This document shows, piece by piece, positions 32,172-39,999 of a stretch of DNA of 42,690 nucleotides (positions within the stretch are counted from its first letter, which is position 1; every line of letters starts with the position of its first letter). The notes under the pieces were generated by a model. The model was given only the letters and a program-made list of their open reading frames with translations. It was not told the origin of the DNA and searched no databases. The translations under genes were made by a program, and so were the position numbers. This DNA is from Roseovarius gaetbuli (GTDB lineage: Bacteria; Pseudomonadota; Alphaproteobacteria; Rhodobacterales; Rhodobacteraceae). The stretch lies in NCBI RefSeq assembly GCF_900172365.1, contig NZ_FWFJ01000031.1, positions 1 through 42,690 of the forward strand. Reading direction: 5' to 3'.

Positions 32172-33311
32172 ATGAGCAGATCATACATGCCAGTTACTGC
32201 AAATAAGATGGATTCAAACAAGCCGCTTCCTGTCTGGGACGGCAAAAAATCGATCCTGATACAGGATGATGCTCTGGCAGCGATTGATATTATCAATTCG
32301 TCAGGCGTGGAGGTCAGGCTAGCTCTAATTGATCCTCCATATAATCGCCGCACGAAATTTCACCACTACAACGATAGCCTCAACCGAGATGAGTGGACTA
32401 CGACGATAAGCAGCCACTGTAGTAAAATACACGATGTTCTATCATCTGATGGAGCGCTTTGGATGCATATCGACGATGCAGAAATGCCTAGGGCTCGGAT
32501 ATTCTTGGACCGAATTTTCGGTGAAGCAAATTTTCTCGGCACAACTGTTTGGCAAAAGACCGTAAGTCGCGACAACCGAACACCAATTTCCACTACTCAT
32601 GAATATATCCTAGCCTATGCGAAGAACAAAACGGAGTGGCATAAATCTCGGAACAAGTTACCGGCTACAGATCGCCAAACTGATAGATATAAAAACAAAG
32701 ATGACGACCCTAGAGGGCCATGGGCGTCCGGCGATTTAACTGCTAAGGCTGGCCCTGGCCGCAGGTCCGAACAATTCTACGACTTAACGTTGCCGTCGGG
32801 TAGAGTTGTCCGTCCAGCTACCGGAACATGTTGGCGATATACCCGCGAACGTCTTGATGAATTGATTTCCCAGGGTAGGATTGACTTTGGGGCTGGCAAC
32901 AAGATGCCCAGACTGAAGAGATATCTTTCGGAGGTTGACCCTGGGCTCGTTCCGGACACGTGGTGGCCGGGAGACGTGGTGGGAACAGCAGATAGCGCAA
33001 AGCGGCATTTAAAGAGCCTTTTTCCTGATCTCATACCGTTTGAAACCCCAAAGCCCGAGGAGTTAGTTTCCAGGATAATTCATATTTGCACTGATCCTGG
33101 TGATCTTGTGCTAGATATTTATGGGGGCTCTGGGACAACCGGCGCGGTAGCTCATAAGATGGGCCGCCGCTGGGCTTTATGCGAACGACAAGAGCGTACA
33201 TTTCAGGAATTTACGCTTCCACGCTTACAGGCGGTGGCCTCTGGCAGAGACGGTGGAGGTGTCTCTGACCGCTTCAAGTGGACGTTAAATCAGCCTTTTC
33301 TGGTGCTGTAA
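32172..33311 (+). CDS. Site-specific DNA methyltransferase, beta class (type III Mod-like)
   Basis: 379 residues from ATG 32172 (TTG 32157 and ATG 32187 or 32208 are alternatives; no strong SD). Catalytic motif IV LIDPPYNRRTKF near residue 55 precedes the SAM motif I DLVLDIYGGSGTTGAVAHKM near 320, the beta-class order for N6-adenine or N4-cytosine methylases. Also seen are ALWMHIDDAEMPRARIFLDRIFGEANF and WWPGDVVGTADSAKRHLKSLFPD and ETPKPEELVSRII, typical of Mod-like enzymes. Its 3' end overlaps McrC's by 38 bp, tail to tail. AT-rich codon use links it with the McrBC operon, so it is probably one of two protective methylases of that system. Confidence 0.85.
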   Translation: MSRSYMPVTANKMDSNKPLPVWDGKKSILIQDDALAAIDIINSSGVEVRLALIDPPYNRRTKFHHYNDSLNRDEWTTTISSHCSKIHDVLSSDGALWMHIDDAEMPRARIFLDRIFGEANFLGTTVWQKTVSRDNRTPISTTHEYILAYAKNKTEWHKSRNKLPATDRQTDRYKNKDDDPRGPWASGDLTAKAGPGRRSEQFYDLTLPSGRVVRPATGTCWRYTRERLDELISQGRIDFGAGNKMPRLKRYLSEVDPGLVPDTWWPGDVVGTADSAKRHLKSLFPDLIPFETPKPEELVSRIIHICTDPGDLVLDIYGGSGTTGAVAHKMGRRWALCERQERTFQEFTLPRLQAVASGRDGGGVSDRFKWTLNQPFLVL

Positions 33312-34560
33312 GTGCAGCAGTGCTGGATAACCACTCAGCGATAGATTGTTGAAGTTGATTGATTCCAGACTTTGCTTCAAAGGCCTCAAGCCCAATTTCA
33401 ACCACGTGTACAAGTTCTGGCATGCCACCACCAACTGGATGAAGTACTCTCGCCTGAACAGTACGGCCCTCTGCAGGGTAAATGATGCCAACCTCTTTTA
33501 GGCTCGTTACTCGACCGACGGAGAGGGCTTGGTATATATCTGACGTGCTCGGTGTCGATGCTAGGGTTTTGTACTTGGCATCTAGGCTAAGAAGCCGCTT
33601 TCCTTTTCTTTTGAACATTATATCAGGTATCGTATGAGCGTTAATTTTTGAACCATCGTGATTTATACCGGTTGCAAGAATGATGCGAGGCTTTTCCGAC
33701 TCTATTCCAAGGGATCGAGCAGAGTCCTGAAAAAGCCGGAAGCAAACGTCCTCAAAGAGCGCATCTGAGTTCCACAAAAAACCAGGCAATTCCATCTTGC
33801 CCTGACCATATACGATCCCATTTTCTGTCGCTAACAAATGGGCAATCGACAAGGCATCCTTGAGTTGTGGATAACGGCGTTCTGAACCCACCACTTTATG
33901 AGTAGGTAGAACGCTATCGACTCCAGGTACTGACGCTCGCCATCGTACCAGCGCTTGTTTAAGCCTTGGCTCTCTAACCAATCCAGAAAGCTTATTGCTC
34001 GCCCACACCAACAACTGTGTTTCCGAGACGTTAGGGCTCAATCTTGAGGCTATGTTACTCAAGCGTCCAGTCACAGGAATGAGCTTCCCATATGACCTAG
34101 GATCAAGTCGACCCTTCAAGAAGCCACTGACAAAATTCTCTTTTCGATAACCTATCGGGTATCCCATCACGCTGGCTTTTTCCAAAGATGTCAGGAAAAG
34201 GTCAGCCATCAACTCCGGAATTTCCAAGTCCTTACTTGCCTGACCAGCACTTGTTTCAGACAAGGTTAGACCGTTACCGTATGCCAAGAAATTCCACAAA
34301 ACCGTTTGCCAGCCAGCTTTTCCGGTCAAGTCTGCGATGAACTTTGGAAGAATTTCCAGTTGCAGTTCACCTATGCGGACAAAACCAGCCACATTTCGTG
34401 CTTGCAGCGTCACTGATGAAGCTCGCCGATTTGAGATCGTAATTGGAAGGTTACGCAACCTGAGGCGCTGTTTCCAAGCTAAATTCAATTTGTCTAGCTC
34501 GCGAAGATCACTCAGAGAGATAGAGACTTCGACGGCACTACCGTTTTCGATCAATCTCAT
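33274..34560 (-). CDS. mcrC: McrC-like nuclease subunit
   Basis: 428 residues. N-terminal beta domain of McrC (LRLRNLPITISNRRASSVTLQARNVAGFVRIGELQLEILPKF), an all-helical middle with LFLTSLEKASVMGYPIGYR, and a C-terminal PD-(D/E)XK nuclease: IPDIMFKRKGKRLLSLDAKYK, with Asp313 and Asp327-x-Lys329 as catalytic triad. This is the endonuclease that cuts once the McrB-type GTPase translocates or converges on DNA. It follows McrB after 2 bp. It ends convergently with the beta-class methyltransferase. Confidence 0.88.
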   Translation of the reverse strand: MRLIENGSAVEVSISLSDLRELDKLNLAWKQRLRLRNLPITISNRRASSVTLQARNVAGFVRIGELQLEILPKFIADLTGKAGWQTVLWNFLAYGNGLTLSETSAGQASKDLEIPELMADLFLTSLEKASVMGYPIGYRKENFVSGFLKGRLDPRSYGKLIPVTGRLSNIASRLSPNVSETQLLVWASNKLSGLVREPRLKQALVRWRASVPGVDSVLPTHKVVGSERRYPQLKDALSIAHLLATENGIVYGQGKMELPGFLWNSDALFEDVCFRLFQDSARSLGIESEKPRIILATGINHDGSKINAHTIPDIMFKRKGKRLLSLDAKYKTLASTPSTSDIYQALSVGRVTSLKEVGIIYPAEGRTVQARVLHPVGGGMPELVHVVEIGLEAFEAKSGINQLQQSIAEWLSSTAALTAPEKADLTST

Positions 34561-34562
34561 TT

Positions 34563-35759
34563 CTAAAGGGCCAGATACCTAAGTACCTCGGTTGCCGCTT
34601 CTAATGATCCGGCTGAAAAATCCTTCACCTCGATTGAGGCGTTCGGTTTTGGACCTTGCCCAATCTGACCTCTTTCAAAAATGAACTCACCTACCACATC
34701 TGGCGTTGTGGCCTTAAGGATATCCCGCATTGTATCAGAGTCTTGAAGAAACCTCTCTGACAGTTGTGGGTAAATCTTACTGTCCCAAACAGACACTAGT
34801 GCCGCCCATTTGTTCTCGGCAGATGCACGCTCTACATCCACCAATAGTGCATGTCCAAGCTCAAAATCTTTACCTAACTCGGATGCAATAATGATATTTA
34901 AGCGATCAAGCAGAAGAACACTACATTCTTCTGCAGTAAGTGCTTCCGCGCCGCCAGCATCAGCTTCACGAAGCGCGTTTGCCTTAGCTGCTAACGCTTC
35001 CAAATCGACAGCTAAGAGAGCCGCCAAATGTACCAAATCAGGCGCCATTTTTAACTGAAAAAACCGACGCGTCAGTGCTGAATCTAAAGGTAGTGCGGCT
35101 CGATCAACAGAGTTCATTGTTGCGAGTATGTAAAGGTTTTCTGGAAATTTCCAATCTTCTGGGAGCTTATAAAACTTGTCGTTGGCGAAGCGCCCAATAG
35201 GCTCTGAGACACCATCTTTGTAGCGAATACCTGGTAGTCTTATGCTCAATGCATGCGGGTTAACTACACCCTTTATGGTTGCTCTATAATCTGAGTCCAG
35301 CAGCGTAATAAACTCTCCAAAAACTTGGCTAGCGTTAGCGCGATTCAACTCATCAATGATGATAATATGTCCTGCGTCTGGACCTGCTTCACTAAGACTT
35401 ATTGCAGCGTTCATTAGCAGCCCAAAGAATGGCTGTAGGACAACGCCACCTTCTTTGGGTAGAGGGAACTTCCCAATAATGAATTCCTCATAGGAGTAAC
35501 TTTGGTGAAAGGTCACCCAATCGAAAGTCATATTCTTAGGCAAAGGAAGATCAATTTCCCCTTCCCCAGCCGCTCCAAAAACTTCAGCTGGGTTTCCAAC
35601 ATTCAGTACCGGACGCCCACCCTCAGCCGCAGGTCGGGAGTTGAGGAGGTTGATAATATTGGAGAGGAGCCAAGTCTTTCCAGTACCGGGTGGACCGTAT
35701 AGCAATACGTTCTTATTATCAGCTAGTGCGGCTAAGGCCTGTGCTGCAGTAACAGTCAT
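34563..35759 (-). CDS. mcrB: McrB-like AAA+ GTPase lacking an N-terminal DNA-recognition domain
   Basis: 398 residues. Walker A GPPGTGKT is at residues 22-29, Walker B IIIIDELNRANASQVFGE at 132-149 (D136, E137), the McrB-type MNxxD signature as MNSVD at 215-219, and arginine fingers in SALTRRFF at 228-234. So this is an McrB-family motor, which normally uses GTP. E. coli McrB carries about 160 residues of DNA-binding domain before its AAA+ module; here only 21 residues precede it. ATG 35759 overlaps the stop of the upstream 184-residue gene as ATGA, so the two proteins are made together. The C-terminus (DVVGEFIFERGQIGQGPKP) is longer than the minimal motor. Confidence 0.88.
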   Translation of the reverse strand: MTVTAAQALAALADNKNVLLYGPPGTGKTWLLSNIINLLNSRPAAEGGRPVLNVGNPAEVFGAAGEGEIDLPLPKNMTFDWVTFHQSYSYEEFIIGKFPLPKEGGVVLQPFFGLLMNAAISLSEAGPDAGHIIIIDELNRANASQVFGEFITLLDSDYRATIKGVVNPHALSIRLPGIRYKDGVSEPIGRFANDKFYKLPEDWKFPENLYILATMNSVDRAALPLDSALTRRFFQLKMAPDLVHLAALLAVDLEALAAKANALREADAGGAEALTAEECSVLLLDRLNIIIASELGKDFELGHALLVDVERASAENKWAALVSVWDSKIYPQLSERFLQDSDTMRDILKATTPDVVGEFIFERGQIGQGPKPNASIEVKDFSAGSLEAATEVLRYLAL

Positions 35760-36310
35760 TTCTTCTCCTCATACCGCCAGTAGCCACCAGAAGTCGCCGT
35801 ACCCCAGTTTATTTCTGCAAAAGGCTGTTTCGCTTGAGCTTCATTTGCCTCGCCAACCGTGTACCCAGCCCAGACATCGCCGTCTTCACCCCTCACCAAA
35901 AAGATGCGCAATCCCCCGATCTGTTCGAGTACTGCACGGGCATCTTCTGTATTTTGGCCAGCTTCTAGGCTTGGAAAGCCTTCTTCTGGTGACCATGCTG
36001 AAAGCCGGATCGCTCGATGGCGATTTTGGTTTGCTATCCGCATGCGGCCTTGTGATTTTGACGAAAACGTAAGCGTTTCTTTGGGCCTTGTGGGCCTCAG
36101 AAAGTTTCCGACCTCCAGTTCGATCACTTCCCCATTGTTTGGATATTCTGATCTTAAAAACTGTAACAAGTCAGCGACCAACCCCCCGGCAACTTGGATA
36201 TATACCGCCCCACCACCGCCTACTGGATTATCATCAGTCGTGCGCTCAATATTGTATAAAGTTGCTGCACTAATCCGCATGGACCAAAGTTCCGCAATTT
36301 CTATTCTCAA
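35756..36310 (-). CDS. Unrecognised 184-residue protein coupled to McrB, candidate specificity subunit
   Basis: 184 residues between the D12 methyltransferase (3-bp gap) and McrB (4-bp overlap). The sequence is mixed alpha/beta: LWSMRISAATLYNIERTTDDNPVGGGGAVYIQVA, LQFLRSEYPNNGEVIELEV, PTRPKETLTFSSKSQGRMRIANQNRHRAIRLSAWSPEEGFPS, IGGLRIFLVRGEDGDVWAGYTVGE, and a final GGYWRYEEKK. I do not recognise a family. A basic central segment with several Arg/Asn/Gln residues could contact DNA. Because McrB here lacks its usual recognition domain, I infer that this gene may supply it in trans. An alternative is a structural subunit or an inhibitor. Confidence 0.6.
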   Translation of the reverse strand: MRIEIAELWSMRISAATLYNIERTTDDNPVGGGGAVYIQVAGGLVADLLQFLRSEYPNNGEVIELEVGNFLRPTRPKETLTFSSKSQGRMRIANQNRHRAIRLSAWSPEEGFPSLEAGQNTEDARAVLEQIGGLRIFLVRGEDGDVWAGYTVGEANEAQAKQPFAEINWGTATSGGYWRYEEKK

Positions 36311-36313
36311 ATC

Positions 36314-37345
36314 TTATCTCCGGTCCAGTATGTAGAGGTGTTCTTCCAACTGCTGCTTGGCTCCACCGCGACCATTGCTGTCAAATCTAGCAAACGGGAC
36401 TGTTTTTCGCGATACAGCGCCAAATTGGTCCAGAATACTTTGGAGCTCTTCGGGTGAGACTTGACCGTCGTTGCTATAGCTAATGAAAACCAGCGGAACA
36501 TCAATCAACTTCAGTAAGCTCTGAAACGCAGCAGGTGCTTTTCTTCGATAACAAAAATCAGACGCTTTCTTCTTCCAATCTCTTAAGCCACCTTGACCAG
36601 CAGGGACGGGCATATCTTCTTGTGCAATTGTTTCGAGAATATGATAATTTCCTCCGTACTGGCGCTTAGTGTATGGTGGATCAAGGTAACACGCATCACA
36701 CGTGTTGATTTCGTCAATCAGATCTTCTGCTCGTCCGTTAAAGATTGCATGATCTGCTTTGCAGGGTATCATACTTGACTGGACTAGTTGGATTGGCTGC
36801 AGGCACTCTCGATTCCAGGTCGATCTAAAATAGCCATAGGTTCCAGTTATGTTTGCAACGCGGTTTGTGGCCAAAATCAAGTCATGGAGCAGTAGATCAG
36901 CAGCGCCTTCACTCAACCCTTTTGCGCGCCAGTCTGCAATTTTCTGACGCATCGCATCAATCTTACCCGCATTATCGCCTGTAAAATACCTGCGAGGGTC
37001 GACGCCATTTTCTGGAACGCCATCGGCACTATATTCCCGCCAAAAGAAACCTTCTATTGGGCTTAGTCCATTAAGCTCATTAATTGCACTCCGATATCCA
37101 GGATGCCCAACAATGGTAAAGTCGTATAGTCTATCAAATTGAAGCCTAGCTTTTGCATGCAATGTTGGGAATTTTAAAACATCAGAAGCAACGACTGTAT
37201 ATCCACTTCTTGCAAACGCTTCAGCGACGGCACCCGTGCCACACATTGGATCAGCAATGCGCGCTACTGCTGTTGATTTTTCCGCCACAGTGGCGCAAAT
37301 CCAGCTAGTCAGCTTAGTTTTATTTCCAAGATATCTATACGACAT
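36314..37345 (-). CDS. D12-class DNA N6-adenine methyltransferase
   Basis: 343 residues, alpha-class (Dam/D12) order: motif X YLGNKTKL at residues 5-12, SAM motif I IADPMCGTGAVAEAF at 30-44, VVASDVLKF, then catalytic motif IV YLDPPYTKRQYGGNYH at 220-235, and a C-terminal SYSNDGQVSPEELQSIL. The target-recognition part lies between residues 80 and 200 and appears larger than in Dam. First gene of the McrBC operon; no clear SD precedes ATG 37345, so a short leader or other start is possible. It presumably methylates the site, or one strand of it, that McrBC checks. Confidence 0.87.
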   Translation of the reverse strand: MSYRYLGNKTKLTSWICATVAEKSTAVARIADPMCGTGAVAEAFARSGYTVVASDVLKFPTLHAKARLQFDRLYDFTIVGHPGYRSAINELNGLSPIEGFFWREYSADGVPENGVDPRRYFTGDNAGKIDAMRQKIADWRAKGLSEGAADLLLHDLILATNRVANITGTYGYFRSTWNRECLQPIQLVQSSMIPCKADHAIFNGRAEDLIDEINTCDACYLDPPYTKRQYGGNYHILETIAQEDMPVPAGQGGLRDWKKKASDFCYRRKAPAAFQSLLKLIDVPLVFISYSNDGQVSPEELQSILDQFGAVSRKTVPFARFDSNGRGGAKQQLEEHLYILDRR

Positions 37346-37525
37346 AACTGGTAGTAACCATATTTCCCAGACTTCTGCACTAGCCCAAAACTAAAAATCT
37401 TCGGCTATGTTCGCCCAGCATGCTTGAATGCTTATCCGAACCAGAGTTTCACGCCGTGTGACCCCAATGTTCCTGCTTACTAAAGCCGAAAGTTGCCACT
37501 TCCGATGTTACGTCGTCCTTGTGCT

Positions 37526-37648
37526 CTACGGCACGTATAGCGGCGGGAGACCCTCAAGCCAAGTTTGGGACCGCACTATTGACTGGCCGTACTCTGGTCT
37601 AATTTCCCGCACCTGTAGCAAAAGGTCACGCACGATGTTCCTGTCCAT
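37526..37648 (-). CDS. Short ORF at the end of the early operon, possibly truncated
   Basis: 40 residues starting 2 bp after the stop of the upstream early gene: DRNIVRDLLLQVREIRPEY, then GQSIVRSQTWLEGLPPLYVP. It looks like genuine amphipathic protein sequence and is in the operon's direction. The end falls where the sequence turns AT-rich toward the restriction island, so it may be the stump of a longer phage gene cut by insertion. No family recognised. Confidence 0.35.
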   Translation of the reverse strand: MDRNIVRDLLLQVREIRPEYGQSIVRSQTWLEGLPPLYVP

Positions 37649-37650
37649 AC

Positions 37651-38304
37651 TTATCGCCGCCACGGCTGCATCTTTGGCATCGCACCGGTCACTTCGACGT
37701 CCCGCAACATCTCTCCTTCCACCAGGCCATCCCGCACCCAGTCCAGCGCCTGCCACCAATCGTCATATCCGCGACGAGCGGATGTGATCTGTTCCGGATG
37801 TGGCCGCCAGGTGACCGGACAGGCCAGCACCTCGACTGTGCGCCATTTGCCGCGGGTCAGCACGCGTTCGGTGCCGACCACCACCGTGGTCGCCCGCTCG
37901 CCATGCTGATTGCGCTTGGTCTCGACCGGCACGCAGCGCGGGACGACGCCGGGCATCCAGTCGGGGGTGAGCCCAGCGCGCGCCAGTTCAGCCACGCGGA
38001 TCGCCATGCGGATGCCGCCGAGGCTGTCTGGCAGTCCGGCGACGGTGGCGGCGACAACCTCGGCATCTGGATGGGTGTAGCTGCCCATCTTGTGCTGGCC
38101 GCCGTCGACCTTGCAGCCTAGTGCCGCGCGTTGCAGCAGGACATATTCCAGGCCGAACCCAAAGCCTTCTTCTGGCACGTCCTTGGGAGGCGGCAGTTCA
38201 AGTTCGGCCTTCTCGATTCGGAATGCCCATTCCAGCGCCGTCTGCACGCCCAGCGCACGTTTTGTGCGTCCGCTGCGATTGATGATCGGTCTTGGCAGGG
38301 TCAT
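37651..38304 (-). CDS. Early phage protein of unknown function
   Basis: 217 residues from ATG 38304, overlapping the initiator stop as ATGA. Recognisable features: RPIINRSGRTKRALGVQTALEWAFRIEKAELELP, GFGLEYVLLQRAALGCKVDGG, and TWRPHPEQITSARRGYDDWWQALDWVRDGL at the C-terminus. Similar proteins are found in Rhodobacterales prophages downstream of replication genes, as far as I recall, but no function is known. Confidence 0.68.
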   Translation of the reverse strand: MTLPRPIINRSGRTKRALGVQTALEWAFRIEKAELELPPPKDVPEEGFGFGLEYVLLQRAALGCKVDGGQHKMGSYTHPDAEVVAATVAGLPDSLGGIRMAIRVAELARAGLTPDWMPGVVPRCVPVETKRNQHGERATTVVVGTERVLTRGKWRTVEVLACPVTWRPHPEQITSARRGYDDWWQALDWVRDGLVEGEMLRDVEVTGAMPKMQPWRR

Positions 38305-39344
38305 AGCACCCCCCGCGATCGGAGGCGTTCGGGTGTCACCAGCCCGCGTTCCAGCATCAACCCGCACATGGCGGCGCTGATCATGCTGGGGGGCAGGTAT
38401 TCGTCGGAGTTGACCTTGGCCGCGTAGAAGGCCGCCAGCTCATCCGGGCTGGGCCGGGGCTTGCCTTGGGCCTTGCGGCTGCGCTTGGCTTTCACGGAAT
38501 TGGCAGCGCCCTGCGCATCGCGCTGGGCTGCCCGTTCCATGAACCGGTCGAGAGCCTTTGGCCCATCGGGTGGGTTGGGATGATCGCCCCGACTCTCAGA
38601 CGCAACCTTGATGATCCGATCCGTGGAAAGACCAAGATCATCAATCCAGCGGCGAACGTGCTGCCGCGCTGGCCAGCCCTGCCACCAGGCGGGCAGGCTG
38701 GCGTTGGCATCAAAGCCCAGCGCCGAGAGCAGCTTGTCAAAGAACCGATCAAAATCGGAATCTCGCGCAGCCGCGTCCTCCTCCTCCTTTACTGGTTTAC
38801 TTAAAGGTTCCCTTACAAGGTTAGTGTCGCAATTTGAGACACGGGATTGATCATTTTTGAGACACGGGTTTGCGTCAAATTGAGACACGGGCCCGTGTCC
38901 GGAAATGAGACACGGCTTTGGGCCTGTTCCGGACGACAAGCCCTTGCAGGTGTGCGCCTTTTCGGCAATCGACCCGTGTCTCAAATCCGGACACGGGGTT
39001 TCAGCCTCTCCTGCCTCGAAGGGATTGGTTGACTCACCCTCGATTTGGCCCGGCCCGCGCGGCGTGAACCCTGGCTCGCAGCCCAGCAGATAGCGGGTGG
39101 GGCGCTGCTGCCCGGTCTTGGGATCTATGACTCTGATCCGACGAATGAGTCCGCGTGCTTCCAGCCCGTCGAGGTGGCGGTTCAGCGTTGCCCGACTGAC
39201 TTCACAATCATGTGCCAGCCGCGCCTGTGAGGGGAAGCAGCCGTAGTCCGGGTTGAACCGATCGCTGAGATGCCAGAGCACGATCTTGGTGGTGGGCTTC
39301 AACCCGCGCTGCTTGATCGCCCAATTGGTGGCGTCATGGCTCAT
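38301..39344 (-). CDS. Phage replication initiator-like protein with winged-helix N-terminus and internal iterons
   Basis: 347 residues. Residues 1-95 are a HTH_36-type winged helix (NWAIKQRGLKPTTKIVLWHLSDRFNPDYGCFPSQARLAHDCEVSRATLNRHLDGLEARGLIRRI, RPTRYLLG), as in lambda O-like and P22 gp18-like initiators. The middle (about 115-175) is poorly structured and coincides with the DNA repeats described separately. The C-terminus (FDRFFDKLLSALGF, ALDRFMERAAQRDAQG, FYAAKVNSDEYLPPSMISAAMC) may bind the helicase or primase. It overlaps VRR-NUC upstream and the next gene downstream by ATGA. Confidence 0.75.
   Translation of the reverse strand: MSHDATNWAIKQRGLKPTTKIVLWHLSDRFNPDYGCFPSQARLAHDCEVSRATLNRHLDGLEARGLIRRIRVIDPKTGQQRPTRYLLGCEPGFTPRGPGQIEGESTNPFEAGEAETPCPDLRHGSIAEKAHTCKGLSSGTGPKPCLISGHGPVSQFDANPCLKNDQSRVSNCDTNLVREPLSKPVKEEEDAAARDSDFDRFFDKLLSALGFDANASLPAWWQGWPARQHVRRWIDDLGLSTDRIIKVASESRGDHPNPPDGPKALDRFMERAAQRDAQGAANSVKAKRSRKAQGKPRPSPDELAAFYAAKVNSDEYLPPSMISAAMCGLMLERGLVTPERLRSRGVL
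38833..38998. repeat. Iteron array inside the initiator gene, candidate replication origin
   Basis: The 13-mer TTTGAGACACGGG occurs at 38833-38845 and 38856-38868; variants ATTGAGACACGGG at 38879-38891 and AAATGAGACACGG at 38903-38915; an exact inverted copy at 38973-38985 (CCCGTGTCTCAAA). Related CCCGTGTCCGG (38892) and CCGGACACGGG (38987) flank. The first three copies are exactly 23 bp apart, about two helical turns. In the gene they are translated in all three frames (RVSN, PCLK, PVSQ), so DNA sequence, not protein, is conserved. This parallels the lambda origin located within gene O. Confidence 0.8.
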
Positions 39345-39736
39345 GGCGTGGGCCTCCGAACCGGGCTGGCAATGCGCGTGGTGAACCCGTGATCCGCCAG
39401 TGCGCCCAGCGCGTCGTCCAGAGAGCGCACCAGCGCCCAGCCGAAGCCCTGCGCAAGCACCGCATCGCGGAAGGCCTCCTGCGTTGGGCGCAGTCGGCCT
39501 TTGGGGGCCTTCAGCTCAAGAAACAGGACGCGCCCGTCGCAGAGGACCATCAGGTCGGCAAAACCTGCATGCACGCCCATGCCGACGAGAATCGCCTGGC
39601 GCTTTGCGCCGCGGGGGCCAGCCTCGGTCACCTCGTTGGCGCAGTGATGGATAATGGCCGTGCGCGGCAGGGCAACGCGCAATGCCTGCACCACTGCACG
39701 CTGCAGATCCGCCTCAGGGGTCCCGCGCCGCTTCAT
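39341..39736 (-). CDS. VRR-NUC domain nuclease
   Basis: 131 residues from ATG 39736, overlapping both neighbours as ATGA. VRR-NUC domain: EADLQRAVVQALRVALPR, HHCANEVTEAG with the E-x-K-type first acid, GVHAGFADLMVLCDGRVLFLELKAPKGRLRPTQ with D61 and the E-x-K pair (LELKAP), then AFRDAVLAQGFGWALVRSLDDAL. This family cleaves or resolves branched DNA; phage versions may process replication intermediates. Position beside the initiator supports that role. Confidence 0.85.
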   Translation of the reverse strand: MKRRGTPEADLQRAVVQALRVALPRTAIIHHCANEVTEAGPRGAKRQAILVGMGVHAGFADLMVLCDGRVLFLELKAPKGRLRPTQEAFRDAVLAQGFGWALVRSLDDALGALADHGFTTRIASPVRRPTP

Positions 39737-39999
39737 GACCCCACCCCCGGATCCGGCCGGTGGTTGCCCCGCCCGGGATGCCTTGCATCGACCACCACCA
39801 GCAGGATGCGGGCGTCCTCGCGCTCCTGTTCGGTCTCGCCATGTTGAACGAGCACATTGCAGGCCAGCCGGATCAGATGATCGGAATGGTGGACCACATC
39901 GGCCACAACGGCGCGGGCCTCGCGCCGCCGCTCGTCGATCCAGTCTGCGCGCGCTGCGTCCCGCGCATGGTTCTTGGAAATGGAAAGGTGCGGCTTCAT
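39733..39999 (-). CDS. Small early protein, unknown
   Basis: 88 residues between AlpA/Xis and VRR-NUC with 4-bp overlaps on both sides. Charged N-terminus (KPHLSISKNHARDAARADWIDERRREARAVVADVVHHSDHLIRLACNVLVQHG), then EQEREDARILLVVVDARHPG. No family known. The tight coupling shows it is a real early gene. Confidence 0.6.
   Translation of the reverse strand: MKPHLSISKNHARDAARADWIDERRREARAVVADVVHHSDHLIRLACNVLVQHGETEQEREDARILLVVVDARHPGRGNHRPDPGVGS

Noticed and set aside
38833..38998. CRISPR array as explanation for the regular repeats
   Set aside because: Units are 13 bp at 23-bp spacing with coding sequence between, one copy is inverted, and no cas genes are present; iterons fit better.
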